Origin: an uncultured Bacteroidota bacterium
GTDB lineage: Bacteria; Bacteroidota; Bacteroidia; Bacteroidales; GCA-2748055
DNA: 48,006 nt
Direction: 5' to 3'
Assembly: GCA_937129385.1 (NCBI GenBank)
Contig: CAKZNC010000217.1
Span: forward strand, 1 to 48,006
How positions within the stretch are numbered: the first letter of the stretch is position 1; the number at the start of each line of letters is the position of its first letter. This document shows positions 33,325 to 41,956 of the stretch, in pieces. Both the position numbers and the translations under genes were made by a program. The notes beneath the pieces were generated by a model, which was given only the letters and a program-made list of their open reading frames with translations, was not told where the DNA came from and did no database searches.

Positions 33325-34878
33325 TCAACGTGGCATCAATACAGCGCAAGGGATCACCATCTCCTCAAGGGAGATTCCTCCATGCTGGAATGTGTTCCTG
33401 TAATGGTTTACATAATGGTTGTAATTGTTCGGATAGACCATGTAATCGTCCGAACCTGCAAAAATATATGAGGTACTTACATTGGTCATCGGGAGGTGTA
33501 CCTTGTCGGGCTGATCGATCTCGAAGACCTCACCCTTTTTAAAACTCAGGTTCCGACCCTGCTTGTAACGCAGATTGGCCGAGGTGTGCCTGTCGCCAAC
33601 CACTTTTACCGGGCGTTGTACCCTCACTGCTCCGTGATCGGTGGTCAATACAAGCTGAACATTGTTCTCAGAGAGCAGCCTGATAAAATCGAGCAGGTAA
33701 GAGTTATTAAACCATGTGAGTGTAAGTGCCCTGTATGATTTATCGTCATATGCAAGCTCCCTGATCACATCCATCTCTGTGCGGGCGTGTGACAACATAT
33801 CCACGAAATTGTATACGAGTACATTCAGGTCATAATTCATGAGATCACTGAAATTGTCAACCACCTTTTTCCCGTGTTTTAGGTTGCTGATCTTTTCATA
33901 ATGCATGGTATGACCCAGCCCTTTCCGTTTCATCTGGTACTTCAGTAACTCTTCTTCGTAGAGATTCTTACCACGGTCTTCCTCTTCGCTGATCCAGTAT
34001 TCCGGTTTCAGTTTACTGATCTCAGCCGGCATCAGCCCGGAAAACATTGCATTCCTGGCATATTGCGTTGCCGTCGGAAGGATACTGCAGTAGATCATTT
34101 CATCTTCAACCCTGAAAAGCTCATTGATCTGGTTCTCTATCAACTTCCACTGATCATACCGCAGGTTATCGATTACCAGGACAGCCACCTTGCCTTTGTC
34201 CAGCAATGGAAATACCGCCTCTGTAAATACCTGTGGTGAGAGTATTGGTTTGTTCTCCGAAGACCCGGAAAACCAATCGACGTAATTTGATTTTATAAAG
34301 CGGGTGAATTCACTGTTTGCCTCAGACCACTGCATGGCGAGGACTTCATTCATGCCTGACTCTTCAGACGACTCAAGCTCCTGTTCCCAGAACACAAGTT
34401 TCTGGTACACTGATACCCAATCCTCAAAGGAACGGGCTTCATTGATCAGTGAACCGATCTGGCTGAACTGTACCTGGTAAGCAGAAGTTGTCTTCTGTGT
34501 AACCAGTCGTTTTGAGTCAATGTGTTTTTTAATGGTAAGCAGAATCTGCTTCGGATTCACTGGTTTGATGAGGTAGTCGGCGATCTTGCTTCCGATCGCC
34601 TCATCCATGATGTCCTCCTCCTCCGATTTGGTGATCATGATGACCGGAACGGAAGGCACCAGGTTCTTGATCCTCTCCAGCGTCTCCAGTCCGCTCAAAC
34701 CGGGCATATTCTCATCCAGGAAGATCAGGTTGTAGGTCTCATTACCGACCTTTTCAATTGCCTCCTCGCCATTGCTGGAAGTGTCAACCGAATATCCCTT
34801 TTCTTCGAGAAAAAGGATATAGGGTTTGAGCAGGTCAATTTCATCATCTGTCCAGAGTATGCGGATCGGTTTTGTCAT
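33325..34878 (-). CDS. porX: PorX: response regulator with PglZ (alkaline phosphatase-like) domain
   Basis: PorX is the cytoplasmic response regulator for the type IX secretion system. The 517-residue protein has an N-terminal receiver domain: acidic pair WTDDEID, phospho-acceptor in LIFLDENMPG (about Asp-55), MITKSE and DYLIKPVNP. A helical linker follows (residues about 125-215). The PglZ/alkaline phosphatase-superfamily domain begins KVAVLVIDNLRYDQW, with the nucleophile region LPTATQYARNAMFSG, NFVDMLSHART and the metal ligands LTTDHGAVRV. Purified PorX of Porphyromonas hydrolyses (oligo)nucleotides in a zinc-dependent way. The start overlaps the porW stop by 4 nt, so secretion core component and regulator are co-translated. 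Confidence 0.93.
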   Translation of the reverse strand: MTKPIRILWTDDEIDLLKPYILFLEEKGYSVDTSSNGEEAIEKVGNETYNLIFLDENMPGLSGLETLERIKNLVPSVPVIMITKSEEEDIMDEAIGSKIADYLIKPVNPKQILLTIKKHIDSKRLVTQKTTSAYQVQFSQIGSLINEARSFEDWVSVYQKLVFWEQELESSEESGMNEVLAMQWSEANSEFTRFIKSNYVDWFSGSSENKPILSPQVFTEAVFPLLDKGKVAVLVIDNLRYDQWKLIENQINELFRVEDEMIYCSILPTATQYARNAMFSGLMPAEISKLKPEYWISEEEDRGKNLYEEELLKYQMKRKGLGHTMHYEKISNLKHGKKVVDNFSDLMNYDLNVLVYNFVDMLSHARTEMDVIRELAYDDKSYRALTLTWFNNSYLLDFIRLLSENNVQLVLTTDHGAVRVQRPVKVVGDRHTSANLRYKQGRNLSFKKGEVFEIDQPDKVHLPMTNVSTSYIFAGSDDYMVYPNNYNHYVNHYRNTFQHGGISLEEMVIPCAVLMPR

Positions 34879-37553
34879 TGTTGACCATAATTTTTCCTGT
34901 GGAACAACAGGTAGGGGGTCACCTCTTTTTCCTCCAGCAGTTTGTTGTAGTTATCAACGGAGATCAACAGCACTTCGTAATTGTCGGCGGGAATATCCCC
35001 CATGATCTGGTCAATATCATACTGTACGCGATCGGCGTACCTTTTAACTCCGTCGTAGCTTCCAAAATCACCCACCTCAAGCAGGTTGTAGTCAACCCCG
35101 AGTCTCTGCAGTCGAATGGTGAGATCGTAAGCACTGAAATTATCCAGGTTGTAGTTGAGGAGATTGAAATTCACCATGTTCAGGTTTTCAGATTTCCTGA
35201 GGGCAAGGACAAATTTGTGCTCTGCATCCGGATCGTAACTATACAGGGCGATCGCCTCTCTTTCCTGTTCAGCCTCCTTGATCACCGGGAATGCAACATA
35301 CATATAATCGATGATTTCCTGTGCTTCTCCGGCAATTTCGGTTCCGGGGTACCTCGCCAACAGGGTATCCAGCTCCGTCTTCATGGCCTCTTTGCCCCTT
35401 ACCGCACCCACCGATAAAGCCTTAAGATAGGAAAGCCGCATGGACATATCCTCATTTTCACTGTAGATCATCATTCCCTCATCCGCTTTACGGATCACCG
35501 TGCTGAATGCTTCGTTCTTATATGCTGTATAGACCTCTTCATAGAATCGTTCCTCTTTGGCCTGCTCCTCCTCCAATTCCCTGATATAGTCCGGATTTGT
35601 AAGCAACATGGCCATATGGCTGTCGGGATATTTCCTGCTGAGCAGGTCTTTGTAGTAATTTGCTTTCTGGGGCTGCTGTACAGTATTGTAAAGGTCGTGC
35701 AGGTAGTAGTAGGAAGCCATTGTATAATTGCCGTCGGGATATCTGCTGATCAGCTCTTCCAGTGACTCAATGGCCCTGTCGTAATCCAGAAGGTCATTCC
35801 TGTAGATCATTCCCATGTTGTAAAGGGCTTCCTCGAGTTTCACATCTGAAACCTCTATGGCAGAATCGGTGAGCGGTATATCCCTGAGGTAATACTCCCG
35901 TGACTTATTATCGATGATCTGTACCGCCACTCCATCACCATCCTCTGCTGCCTGCTCTCCTTCCTCATCGAGCAGGTCGGTAACCGACTGCCTGTTGTTT
36001 CTTCTCCAGTTGTCCTCCAGTTTACGCTCTCCCCATTTCATCCTGAATTCAGGTTGTCCGAAACTTTTTGCATTGAGGTTATAGAAATACCACTTCCCCC
36101 CTTGCCGGGTGGTTCCGGAGTTTGCCGACTGGTTGTCGAACATACCGGACTGAGAATACTGCATATCCTGCATCGCCTGCTGTTCCCTTAAACGGGCCTG
36201 CTCCTCCTCTTCGATCACCTGTGCAATGATCTTGTCAATTGCAGCGATACGGTCAGCTTCTGGCATGGATGCCAGTACCTGCACGCTATCCTGTAATTCA
36301 TAGGTATTGAGATTACCAACAAGATTGTTCAGACTCATGGAACGGGTCTGTAATCCGGCATATCCCGGGTAATCACTCTGCAACAGGTTTACTGCTGTAT
36401 CGTAATAGGCAGCCGAGAGCGTATAAACAGGTTCATTATAATAGATCTTCGCAAGCGTGAGGCAGGACTCTCCCTTCTGATAATTGTTCTGTACACTTGC
36501 ATTCACAGAAAGGTGGTAATACTCGATGGCCTTTTCACGTTCCCCCTCTTCCATATAGATGTTTCCAAGGGCATAATAGATCTGGTCCTTGAACTCCTCG
36601 TTCTTCGAGTCCCTGAGCATCTTGTTCAGGATCTTCTTGATCTCATCACTATTGGATGCTCCCGCCTGGAAGGCTTCGGCCATACTGACCTTGGCATTGA
36701 ATGCCATCACATATGGAGGATTCATCCTGATAACCTTCTTGTAATTGGCAATGGACTGTTCACCGTTTCCTGCCCGGCTGTGCAACTGGGCCAGGATGTA
36801 CGTATATCGAATCCTCTTTTGTTTCTTCGGCCTGGTATCGAGGGCCTTCTCCAGGAAATCAGATGCCTTTGCATGATCCTCCTGCCGCATGTAATGATCG
36901 GCAAGTGTTGTGTAGAGCTGTTCTTCGTACTTCTCAGGAAACTCATCAACATCCTGGAGCACCACGATCAGCTCTTCGGCCCGGTCCGGATCCCCGATTA
37001 CATTGTAGGCCCTTACCAGCCAGGTCATCGCAAGGTGGTAGGTCTCCAACTCGGGAAAGGTCTTTAATACATGCTTGAAGGATTCGATCGCCTTGAAAAA
37101 TTCTCCCTGGTGCATGTAGGCTTTTCCAACGAGCAGGTAACAATCATCCACCCATTTGTTGTATTCTTCCTTTTCGTAGAAGGCCTTGTCCTTTTCCGAC
37201 TGCTTTCCCTTTTTCACCTTTGGCTTTGCAGTGATCGAATGGAATGTGATCACCTTGGTGCACTTGTCAATTGCACGCTTCATCGGAGAACTCACCGACT
37301 GCTGAACAGATTCACTCTCATAATAGAACAGGGGAAGAATGGATGTGAAATCATCGGAGAATGACTCAGCGGCACGTTCCAGACCCTGCTTGTAACTCTC
37401 ACTTGCATTGAAATAGATGTTGTAATGAGAGGTGAGATTGTGGAAATTACGCGTTGCTGCAGTATTCTTCTCAACACTGCATGAAACGATCAATCCTGCA
37501 ATCAATGCCAGGAAGATGTATATATGTGGTATTCGGCGCCGACGCAAGTTCAC
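34875..37553 (-). CDS. porW: PorW/SprE-like TPR lipoprotein of the type IX secretion system
   Basis: The 892-residue protein has a lipoprotein signal (IFLALIAGLIVSCS) and the family-specific NTAATRNFHNLTSHYNIYFNASES segment just after it. Tandem TPR-like helices fill the middle (VGKAYMHQGEFFKAIESFKHV, LADHYMRQEDHAKASDFLEKAL, ALGNIYMEEGEREKAIEYYHLS and others). A central low-complexity Gln/Ser stretch precedes GKWYFYNLNAKSFGQPEFRMKWG and RRNNRQSV, also diagnostic. SprE/PorW proteins are needed for T9SS secretion and gliding and act at the periplasmic side of the outer membrane. Starts with GTG. A promoter lies at 37611-37641. Confidence 0.9.
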   Translation of the reverse strand: MNLRRRRIPHIYIFLALIAGLIVSCSVEKNTAATRNFHNLTSHYNIYFNASESYKQGLERAAESFSDDFTSILPLFYYESESVQQSVSSPMKRAIDKCTKVITFHSITAKPKVKKGKQSEKDKAFYEKEEYNKWVDDCYLLVGKAYMHQGEFFKAIESFKHVLKTFPELETYHLAMTWLVRAYNVIGDPDRAEELIVVLQDVDEFPEKYEEQLYTTLADHYMRQEDHAKASDFLEKALDTRPKKQKRIRYTYILAQLHSRAGNGEQSIANYKKVIRMNPPYVMAFNAKVSMAEAFQAGASNSDEIKKILNKMLRDSKNEEFKDQIYYALGNIYMEEGEREKAIEYYHLSVNASVQNNYQKGESCLTLAKIYYNEPVYTLSAAYYDTAVNLLQSDYPGYAGLQTRSMSLNNLVGNLNTYELQDSVQVLASMPEADRIAAIDKIIAQVIEEEEQARLREQQAMQDMQYSQSGMFDNQSANSGTTRQGGKWYFYNLNAKSFGQPEFRMKWGERKLEDNWRRNNRQSVTDLLDEEGEQAAEDGDGVAVQIIDNKSREYYLRDIPLTDSAIEVSDVKLEEALYNMGMIYRNDLLDYDRAIESLEELISRYPDGNYTMASYYYLHDLYNTVQQPQKANYYKDLLSRKYPDSHMAMLLTNPDYIRELEEEQAKEERFYEEVYTAYKNEAFSTVIRKADEGMMIYSENEDMSMRLSYLKALSVGAVRGKEAMKTELDTLLARYPGTEIAGEAQEIIDYMYVAFPVIKEAEQEREAIALYSYDPDAEHKFVLALRKSENLNMVNFNLLNYNLDNFSAYDLTIRLQRLGVDYNLLEVGDFGSYDGVKRYADRVQYDIDQIMGDIPADNYEVLLISVDNYNKLLEEKEVTPYLLFHRKNYGQQ

Positions 37554-37610
37554 AAAAGGTTTATCCTAGTATACTAACTAAGTTTAAGTGCAGATATTTT
37601 ACCCGGGATA

Positions 37611-37641
37611 CAAAAATATGATCCCGCCGGGAGAACAACAA
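37611..37641 (-). promoter_or_regulatory. Promoter of the porW-porX-tsaE operon
   Basis: On the minus strand TTG (37639-37641), 20 nt, then TATTTTTG (37611-37618): a full Bacteroidota-type promoter. It would give a leader of about 50 nt before the porW GTG. It lies just past the nifU stop, so the operon has its own promoter. Confidence 0.6.
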
Positions 37642-37661
37642 CTAATATACGTTGGAATTGA

Positions 37662-37901
37662 CTACTGTGTGCTGATATCGATCACTTCAACGATCTCCGG
37701 GACCTCTTTTTTCACGGCCATTTCAACTCCCGCCTTCAGGGTCTGCATACTGAATGGACAACCATGGCACGCCCCGGTAAGCTGTACTTTTACGATGTTG
37801 TCTTCTGTCACCTCAACCAGCTCTATATCTCCCCCGTCGGCTACAAGGTAGGGTCTTACCTTCTCCAGTGCAGCTTCAACTCGATTTCTGATATCTTCCA
37901 T
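37662..37901 (-). CDS. NifU-like C-terminal domain protein (Fe-S scaffold/carrier)
   Basis: This 79-residue protein is a stand-alone NifU C-terminal (Nfu-type) domain. It has RPYLVADGGDIELVEV and the cluster-binding CxxC in LTGACHGCPFSMQTLK. Nfu proteins carry 4Fe-4S clusters to target enzymes in the cytoplasm. The gene is 22 nt downstream of mrp, which encodes another Fe-S-related ATPase, so the two likely act together. Confidence 0.92.
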   Translation of the reverse strand: MEDIRNRVEAALEKVRPYLVADGGDIELVEVTEDNIVKVQLTGACHGCPFSMQTLKAGVEMAVKKEVPEIVEVIDISTQ

Positions 37902-37923
37902 TGGTCTTTATTCCTTACGAAAG

Positions 37924-39027
37924 TTACTTGTCTGTAATCTCAACTTTACGGGTGGGATCCAGCTCCCTGTTCCGTTTTTCTGTCACCTCAGCCACCTTTT
38001 CTGCAAGCTCTCCAAATGCCTTGCCCATAGAAGAGGTTTCATCACTGGCAACCGGCACTCCCTGGTCACCCGACTCACATATTCCCTGCACGATCGGTAT
38101 CTGGCCCAGTAATTCGATGCCAAGCTTTTCTGCCAGTTGCCTGCACCCTTCCTTCCCGAAAATATAATAGCGGTTTTCGGGGAGTTCTTCCGGGGTAAAC
38201 CATGCCATATTCTCCACAAGTCCCAGTACCGGGACATTAACTTTGTCGCCGGTAAACATATTAATTCCTTTTATTACATCCGCCAGGGCAACTTCCTGCG
38301 GGGTACTCACGATCACTGCCCCGGTGACAGGCACCTCCTGGACAATGGTCAGATGCACATCCCCCGTACCGGGCGGCATATCAAGGATCAGGTAGTCCAA
38401 CTCTCCCCAGTCACCCTGGGTGATCAACTGCTTAAGCGCGCTTGTTGCCATCGGACCCCGCCATACCAGCGCATCTTCAGGCTTTACAAAAAATCCGACG
38501 GAGAGCAGCTTGATCCCGCGTTTTTCTATGGGAATGATCCACTCAGTCCCATCTTCTTTCTTCCCGGTGGGGGTTGCTCCCTCCAGGTCGAACATCTTTG
38601 GAATTGACGGTCCATAAACATCTGCATCCAACAATCCAACTGAATAGCCTTTGTTTTTTAGACCGACTGCCAGGTTCACGGCGATAGTTGATTTACCAAC
38701 CCCCCCCTTGCCGGAAGCAACAGCAATGATATTCTTCACTCCCGGCAAAACCTGGCGCTCCTTATCCTTCCTTTCCGGGACAATGGTGCCGATATTTCCC
38801 CGTACCTTCACATCCTCGCCGAGCTGTGATTCAATCGCAGCCACACATGACTTTTTCATTGATTCTATGAATGGATCATTGGGTCGGTTGAATTTAAGGG
38901 CAAACCGCACCTCCCTGCCCGAAACCGAAAGGTTTTCCACCATCTCAAGTTCAACAATGTTTTTTCGCGATTCGGGATGAACAACCCGCTTTAATGCTTG
39001 CAATACCTGCTCATTGGTTAAACTCAT
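37924..39027 (-). CDS. Mrp/NBP35-family P-loop ATPase with DUF59 domain
   Basis: The 367-residue protein has an N-terminal MIP18/DUF59 domain (LTNEQVLQALKRVVHPES), then the deviant Walker A of ApbC proteins (IAVASGKGGVGKSTIAVNLA), LLDADVYGPSIPKMF, WRGPMATSALKQLITQGDWGELDYLILDMPPGTGD and VTGAVIVSTPQEVAL. Relatives load Fe-S clusters onto apoproteins. The CxxC usual before the C-terminus of NBP35/ApbC is missing: the matching loop reads ENMAWFTPEELPENRYYIFG. A GGAGGAG site precedes the ATG at 39027, which fixes the start seven codons inside the open frame. nifU follows directly. Confidence 0.9.
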   Translation of the reverse strand: MSLTNEQVLQALKRVVHPESRKNIVELEMVENLSVSGREVRFALKFNRPNDPFIESMKKSCVAAIESQLGEDVKVRGNIGTIVPERKDKERQVLPGVKNIIAVASGKGGVGKSTIAVNLAVGLKNKGYSVGLLDADVYGPSIPKMFDLEGATPTGKKEDGTEWIIPIEKRGIKLLSVGFFVKPEDALVWRGPMATSALKQLITQGDWGELDYLILDMPPGTGDVHLTIVQEVPVTGAVIVSTPQEVALADVIKGINMFTGDKVNVPVLGLVENMAWFTPEELPENRYYIFGKEGCRQLAEKLGIELLGQIPIVQGICESGDQGVPVASDETSSMGKAFGELAEKVAEVTEKRNRELDPTRKVEITDK

Positions 39028-39080
39028 ATCTCCTCCTTTGAACTGCAAAGATAGCCAAATTTTTTATTTAGATTTAATCT

Positions 39081-39422
39081 TTATAAATCTGTGTCCGGGA
39101 CCGGATTCCAGAATTTTTCCTGGAAATCCAGGACACGGTCATCCTCAACCCTGACACCCTCATTCCGTAGCAATGAAGCCATCACCTCCGGTCCGTCAAA
39201 ATGGTGCTTCCCCGTGAGCATCCCGTTGCGGTTCACCACCCTGTGCGCCGGGACATATTCCCCGCATGTATGGGAATTATTCATGGCCCAACCTACCATT
39301 CGTGAGGCCTGTGGCGATCCGACGCAACGGGCAATGGCACCATAAGTGGTCACCCTGCCGGGAGGAATTTTCCTGACCGCCGCGTACACACGTTCAAAAA
39401 AGCCGTCGTCATGTTTTTTCAT
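39081..39422 (-). CDS. Alkyltransferase-like (MGMT-fold) protein without active-site Cys
   Basis: The 113-residue protein has the DNA-binding domain of O6-alkylguanine transferases: FFERVYAAVRKIPPGRVTTYGAIARCVGSPQASRMVGWAMNN, with Tyr and Arg for base flipping. The family PCHR active site is replaced by PAHR (YVPAHRVVNRNG), so it cannot transfer alkyl groups. Such ATL proteins mark alkylated guanine for excision repair. The start is the ATG at 39422, inside the end of trmB (14-nt overlap); the open frame further upstream lies within trmB and is not used. Last gene of ricT-gldH-trmB-atl. Confidence 0.87.
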   Translation of the reverse strand: MKKHDDGFFERVYAAVRKIPPGRVTTYGAIARCVGSPQASRMVGWAMNNSHTCGEYVPAHRVVNRNGMLTGKHHFDGPEVMASLLRNEGVRVEDDRVLDFQEKFWNPVPDTDL

Positions 39423-40116
39423 CAGGAAATTCTTTGATCTCCTCTCCCGATGGGAGCCTGAAGGAGATATAATTGATGTTTGATCCCTCGTTGAGGAACT
39501 GCTTCTCATAATAGGTCCTGATCGAAAGCACCTCGTCCGCCAGCTTCGAATGATAAAGATCCCCTGTTGCATTAACGATCTCCAGTCCGTTGAATTCAGC
39601 AATGGACCTGGTATATGCATACATGATGTCGTTATCGGTCTTCAAATGAACCACCCCCTGGTCCACCAGGAATTGCCGGTAATGGTTCAGGAACCTGGAG
39701 CCTGTCAACCTCTTCTTGTTCCTGCGCTTTTTGAGTTGCGGATCGGGAAAGGTGATCCATATCTCATCCACTTCGTCAGGACCAAAGAACGATTCAATAA
39801 ATTCGATCCGTGTCCGTACAAATGCGACATTCTGAATGTTGTTTTCATTGGCGTTCCTGGCACCTTTCCATATCCTGGCACCTTTTATGTCCACTCCAAT
39901 GAAATTCTTCTCGGGGTGGAGCTGCGACAGCCCGATGGTATATTCTCCCTTTCCACAACCCAGTTCCAGGACAACCGGGTTGTTATTCTTAAAAACCCGT
40001 TCTGCCCAGTTCCCTTTCAGGTAATGATCCTTTCTGAAAACCTCTTCGAAATCGGGCTGAAATACGCGCTCAAAGGTCTCCATCTCAGAAAATTTCTGAA
40101 GCTTATTTTTGCTCAC
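39409..40116 (-). CDS. trmB: tRNA (guanine-46-N7-)-methyltransferase
   Basis: TrmB makes m7G46 in tRNA with S-adenosylmethionine. The 235-residue protein has the SAM-binding motif PVVLELGCGKGEYTIGLSQL, NFIGVDIKGARIWKGA, and the catalytic DEIWITFPDPQLKKRRNKKRLT (Asp-Pro of the family). Length is normal. Translation appears to start at GTG, since no ATG lies near. It is 13 nt after gldH in the ricT operon. Confidence 0.93.
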   Translation of the reverse strand: MSKNKLQKFSEMETFERVFQPDFEEVFRKDHYLKGNWAERVFKNNNPVVLELGCGKGEYTIGLSQLHPEKNFIGVDIKGARIWKGARNANENNIQNVAFVRTRIEFIESFFGPDEVDEIWITFPDPQLKKRRNKKRLTGSRFLNHYRQFLVDQGVVHLKTDNDIMYAYTRSIAEFNGLEIVNATGDLYHSKLADEVLSIRTYYEKQFLNEGSNINYISFRLPSGEEIKEFPDEKT

Positions 40117-40129
40117 AACAGGTTGGATT

Positions 40130-40603
40130 TTAGGAGTTGCTGGGTTTGATCCGGAGGCCTACCTCGGTCACCGGCACCTCCTCCAGGCGCATCGCCTGCT
40201 CAATTGTAAACCGGTAGATACCGCTCTCGGGAAAGCGGGCCTCCCGCTTGTAGAGATAGCCGATCTCCTTCAGGTGACCGACTCCCTTCCCGATCCATTC
40301 ACCGCTCTTTCTTGCAAGGATGAAATTGATGGTATCGGTCATACGCTGACCCGACGGCCCGTCAACATGAACGAACATGTACAGGTTACTGAGCGGATAG
40401 GAGGTGGTGTGCCTGAGCTGGATCAGGATGTCATGGTTCTGCAGTGTGTCATCGATCCCTGCCTCGAAAATGACAGGTTCATCCCAACCCCAGTTTCCAT
40501 CCTCGATCTTGCTGAAGGAGTCGTACACCTGGTCCCGGTCACACGACCCGGTAAGCAAACCGCCAATGAACAGGATGAAGACCAGGTTTCCGAGTTGTTT
40601 CAT
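40130..40603 (-). CDS. gldH: Gliding motility lipoprotein GldH
   Basis: The 157-residue protein has a lipoprotein signal ending LLTGSC, then the GldH pattern: VYDSFSKIEDGNWGWDEPVIFEA, LLIQLRHTTSYPLSNLYMFVHV-like (ILIQLRHTTSYPLSNLYMFV), MTDTINFILARKSGEWIGKGVGHLKEIGYLYK and FPESGIYRFTIEQAMR. GldH is required for gliding motility in Flavobacterium and is widespread, also in non-gliders; its molecular role is unclear. It overlaps ricT by 4 nt. Confidence 0.9.
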   Translation of the reverse strand: MKQLGNLVFILFIGGLLTGSCDRDQVYDSFSKIEDGNWGWDEPVIFEAGIDDTLQNHDILIQLRHTTSYPLSNLYMFVHVDGPSGQRMTDTINFILARKSGEWIGKGVGHLKEIGYLYKREARFPESGIYRFTIEQAMRLEEVPVTEVGLRIKPSNS

Positions 40604-41763
40604 CTTTTTCTTCGTTGTTGTGGCCTGGATTTGCGTCTCCCCTTGCCACGGCCTTTGTTCTTCTTCTCAAAACGGGTAATGCTCTCCTGTCCGACCACAT
40701 CGGTATATGAAGATGCCTTTTCAGTTCCCTGTTGAATATAGGCTTCGATCAGGGTATCAGGAAACACCTCTTTCCGGTTCAGCCTGATGATCTCCCTTGC
40801 CCGCTCCACCGGCACGGGAATGAGCGTGGAAACACCCTGATCGGCATCGACCGAATACCACATCACCCCCCTGTATACGTCTGTCTTCTGGTGTATGGCC
40901 CTTCCCCCTTTGATTTTCAGATGAATGTTCCTGTCAGGAAAATCCTTCCTTGCGTCTGCATAACAATCCACCTCGTAATTGAGGCAGCATTTCAGTTTTC
41001 CACACTGACCTGCAAGCTTGGTTGGATTCAGGGCCACCTCCTGTACTCTCGCTGCCTGCGTGGATACGGAAACAAAATTCGTGATGAAAGTTGAGCAGCA
41101 AAGCTCGCGTCCGCAGGTTCCGATCCCGCCGATCCTCCCCGCTTCCTGCCGGGCCCCGATCTGCCGCATCTCGATCCTGATCCTGAAGGTCTCGGCAAGG
41201 ACCTTGATCAACTCCCTGAAGTCCACCCGCTCATCAGCAATGTAATAAAAGATAGCCTTCGTGCGGTCCCCCTGAAACTCCACATCTCCGATCTTCATAT
41301 TCAGTCCGAGATCTTCCGCAATGCTTCGCGCTTTGAGCATGATTTCATTCTCCTGTTGCAGCGCATCCTCCCACTTTTCCAGGTCGTTCTGCTTCGCCTT
41401 GCGGTATACTTTCTTGAGTTCATCAATCCGCGGATCATACTTGGTCTTGTCGAGCTGCTTCTGTACAATTGCCCCCGCAAGGGTGATGATCCCGATGTCA
41501 TGACCCGGAGAGGCTTCAACGGCAACAAAATCACCGCGCTTCAGTCGCAATCCGTTCACGTTCCGATAGATCTCCTTCCGGGTGTTCTTGAAACGTACCT
41601 CGACAATATCGGGAATGTCAAAATCATCGGTCAGCTCCCTCAACCAGTTGAAGGAATCAAGTTTAGCGCACTTGTCGAAATAGTACGCGAGCCGGTCGAC
41701 ATTGTCACTGGACTCCTCGGGCTTCTGGCCCGAACAACATCCCCTTGCAATCAGACTGTCCAT
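40600..41763 (-). CDS. ricT: RicT/PSP1-domain protein (YaaT-like)
   Basis: The 387-residue protein has the PSP1 domain with VEVRFKNTRKEIYRN, DFVAVEASPGHDIGIITLAG and KAIFYYIADERVDFRELIKVLA. Its two Cys clusters, GTCGRELCCSTF and CGKLKCCLNYEVDCY, are diagnostic. In Bacillus RicT belongs to an Fe-S complex (RicA/F/T) that supports RNase Y-dependent mRNA maturation. The C-terminal end is strongly basic (RGKGRRKSRPQQRRKR), suggesting RNA binding. The N-terminus includes GCCSGQKPEE, an additional Cys pair. It starts the ricT-gldH-trmB-atl operon from the promoter at 41803-41810. Confidence 0.88.
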   Translation of the reverse strand: MDSLIARGCCSGQKPEESSDNVDRLAYYFDKCAKLDSFNWLRELTDDFDIPDIVEVRFKNTRKEIYRNVNGLRLKRGDFVAVEASPGHDIGIITLAGAIVQKQLDKTKYDPRIDELKKVYRKAKQNDLEKWEDALQQENEIMLKARSIAEDLGLNMKIGDVEFQGDRTKAIFYYIADERVDFRELIKVLAETFRIRIEMRQIGARQEAGRIGGIGTCGRELCCSTFITNFVSVSTQAARVQEVALNPTKLAGQCGKLKCCLNYEVDCYADARKDFPDRNIHLKIKGGRAIHQKTDVYRGVMWYSVDADQGVSTLIPVPVERAREIIRLNRKEVFPDTLIEAYIQQGTEKASSYTDVVGQESITRFEKKNKGRGKGRRKSRPQQRRKR

Positions 41764-41782
41764 ATACGCAGGTTAATTACTT

Positions 41783-41810
41783 TTGCCATTCTGGCAACCG
41801 TGCAAAGGTA
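41783..41810 (-). promoter_or_regulatory. Promoter and leader hairpin of the ricT operon
   Basis: TACCTTTG (41803-41810 on the minus strand) is an exact TAnnTTTG. Just downstream, in the expected leader, TTGCCA-GAA-TGGCAA (41783-41797) is a perfect 6-bp hairpin that ends 19 nt before the start codon. Confidence 0.5.
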
Positions 41811-41956
41811 GTGATTAATGGCGAAAATATAAAGAGCATCCTGTCACCGCTTCACAACAGAAATTACGCTGTAGCAGCCTGGCCAATCAGATCTGGATTC
41901 AGATCAACGAACCGTTGCAGGAGCATGTGAGACCTGAATCTGAAGATTTAAAAGCG

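Noticed and set aside
36513-37067. 184-codon open frame on the plus strand
   Set aside because: It is antisense to porW TPR repeats; no independent start or motif.
39550-40149. 199-codon open frame on the plus strand
   Set aside because: It is fully antisense to trmB, which has all catalytic motifs.
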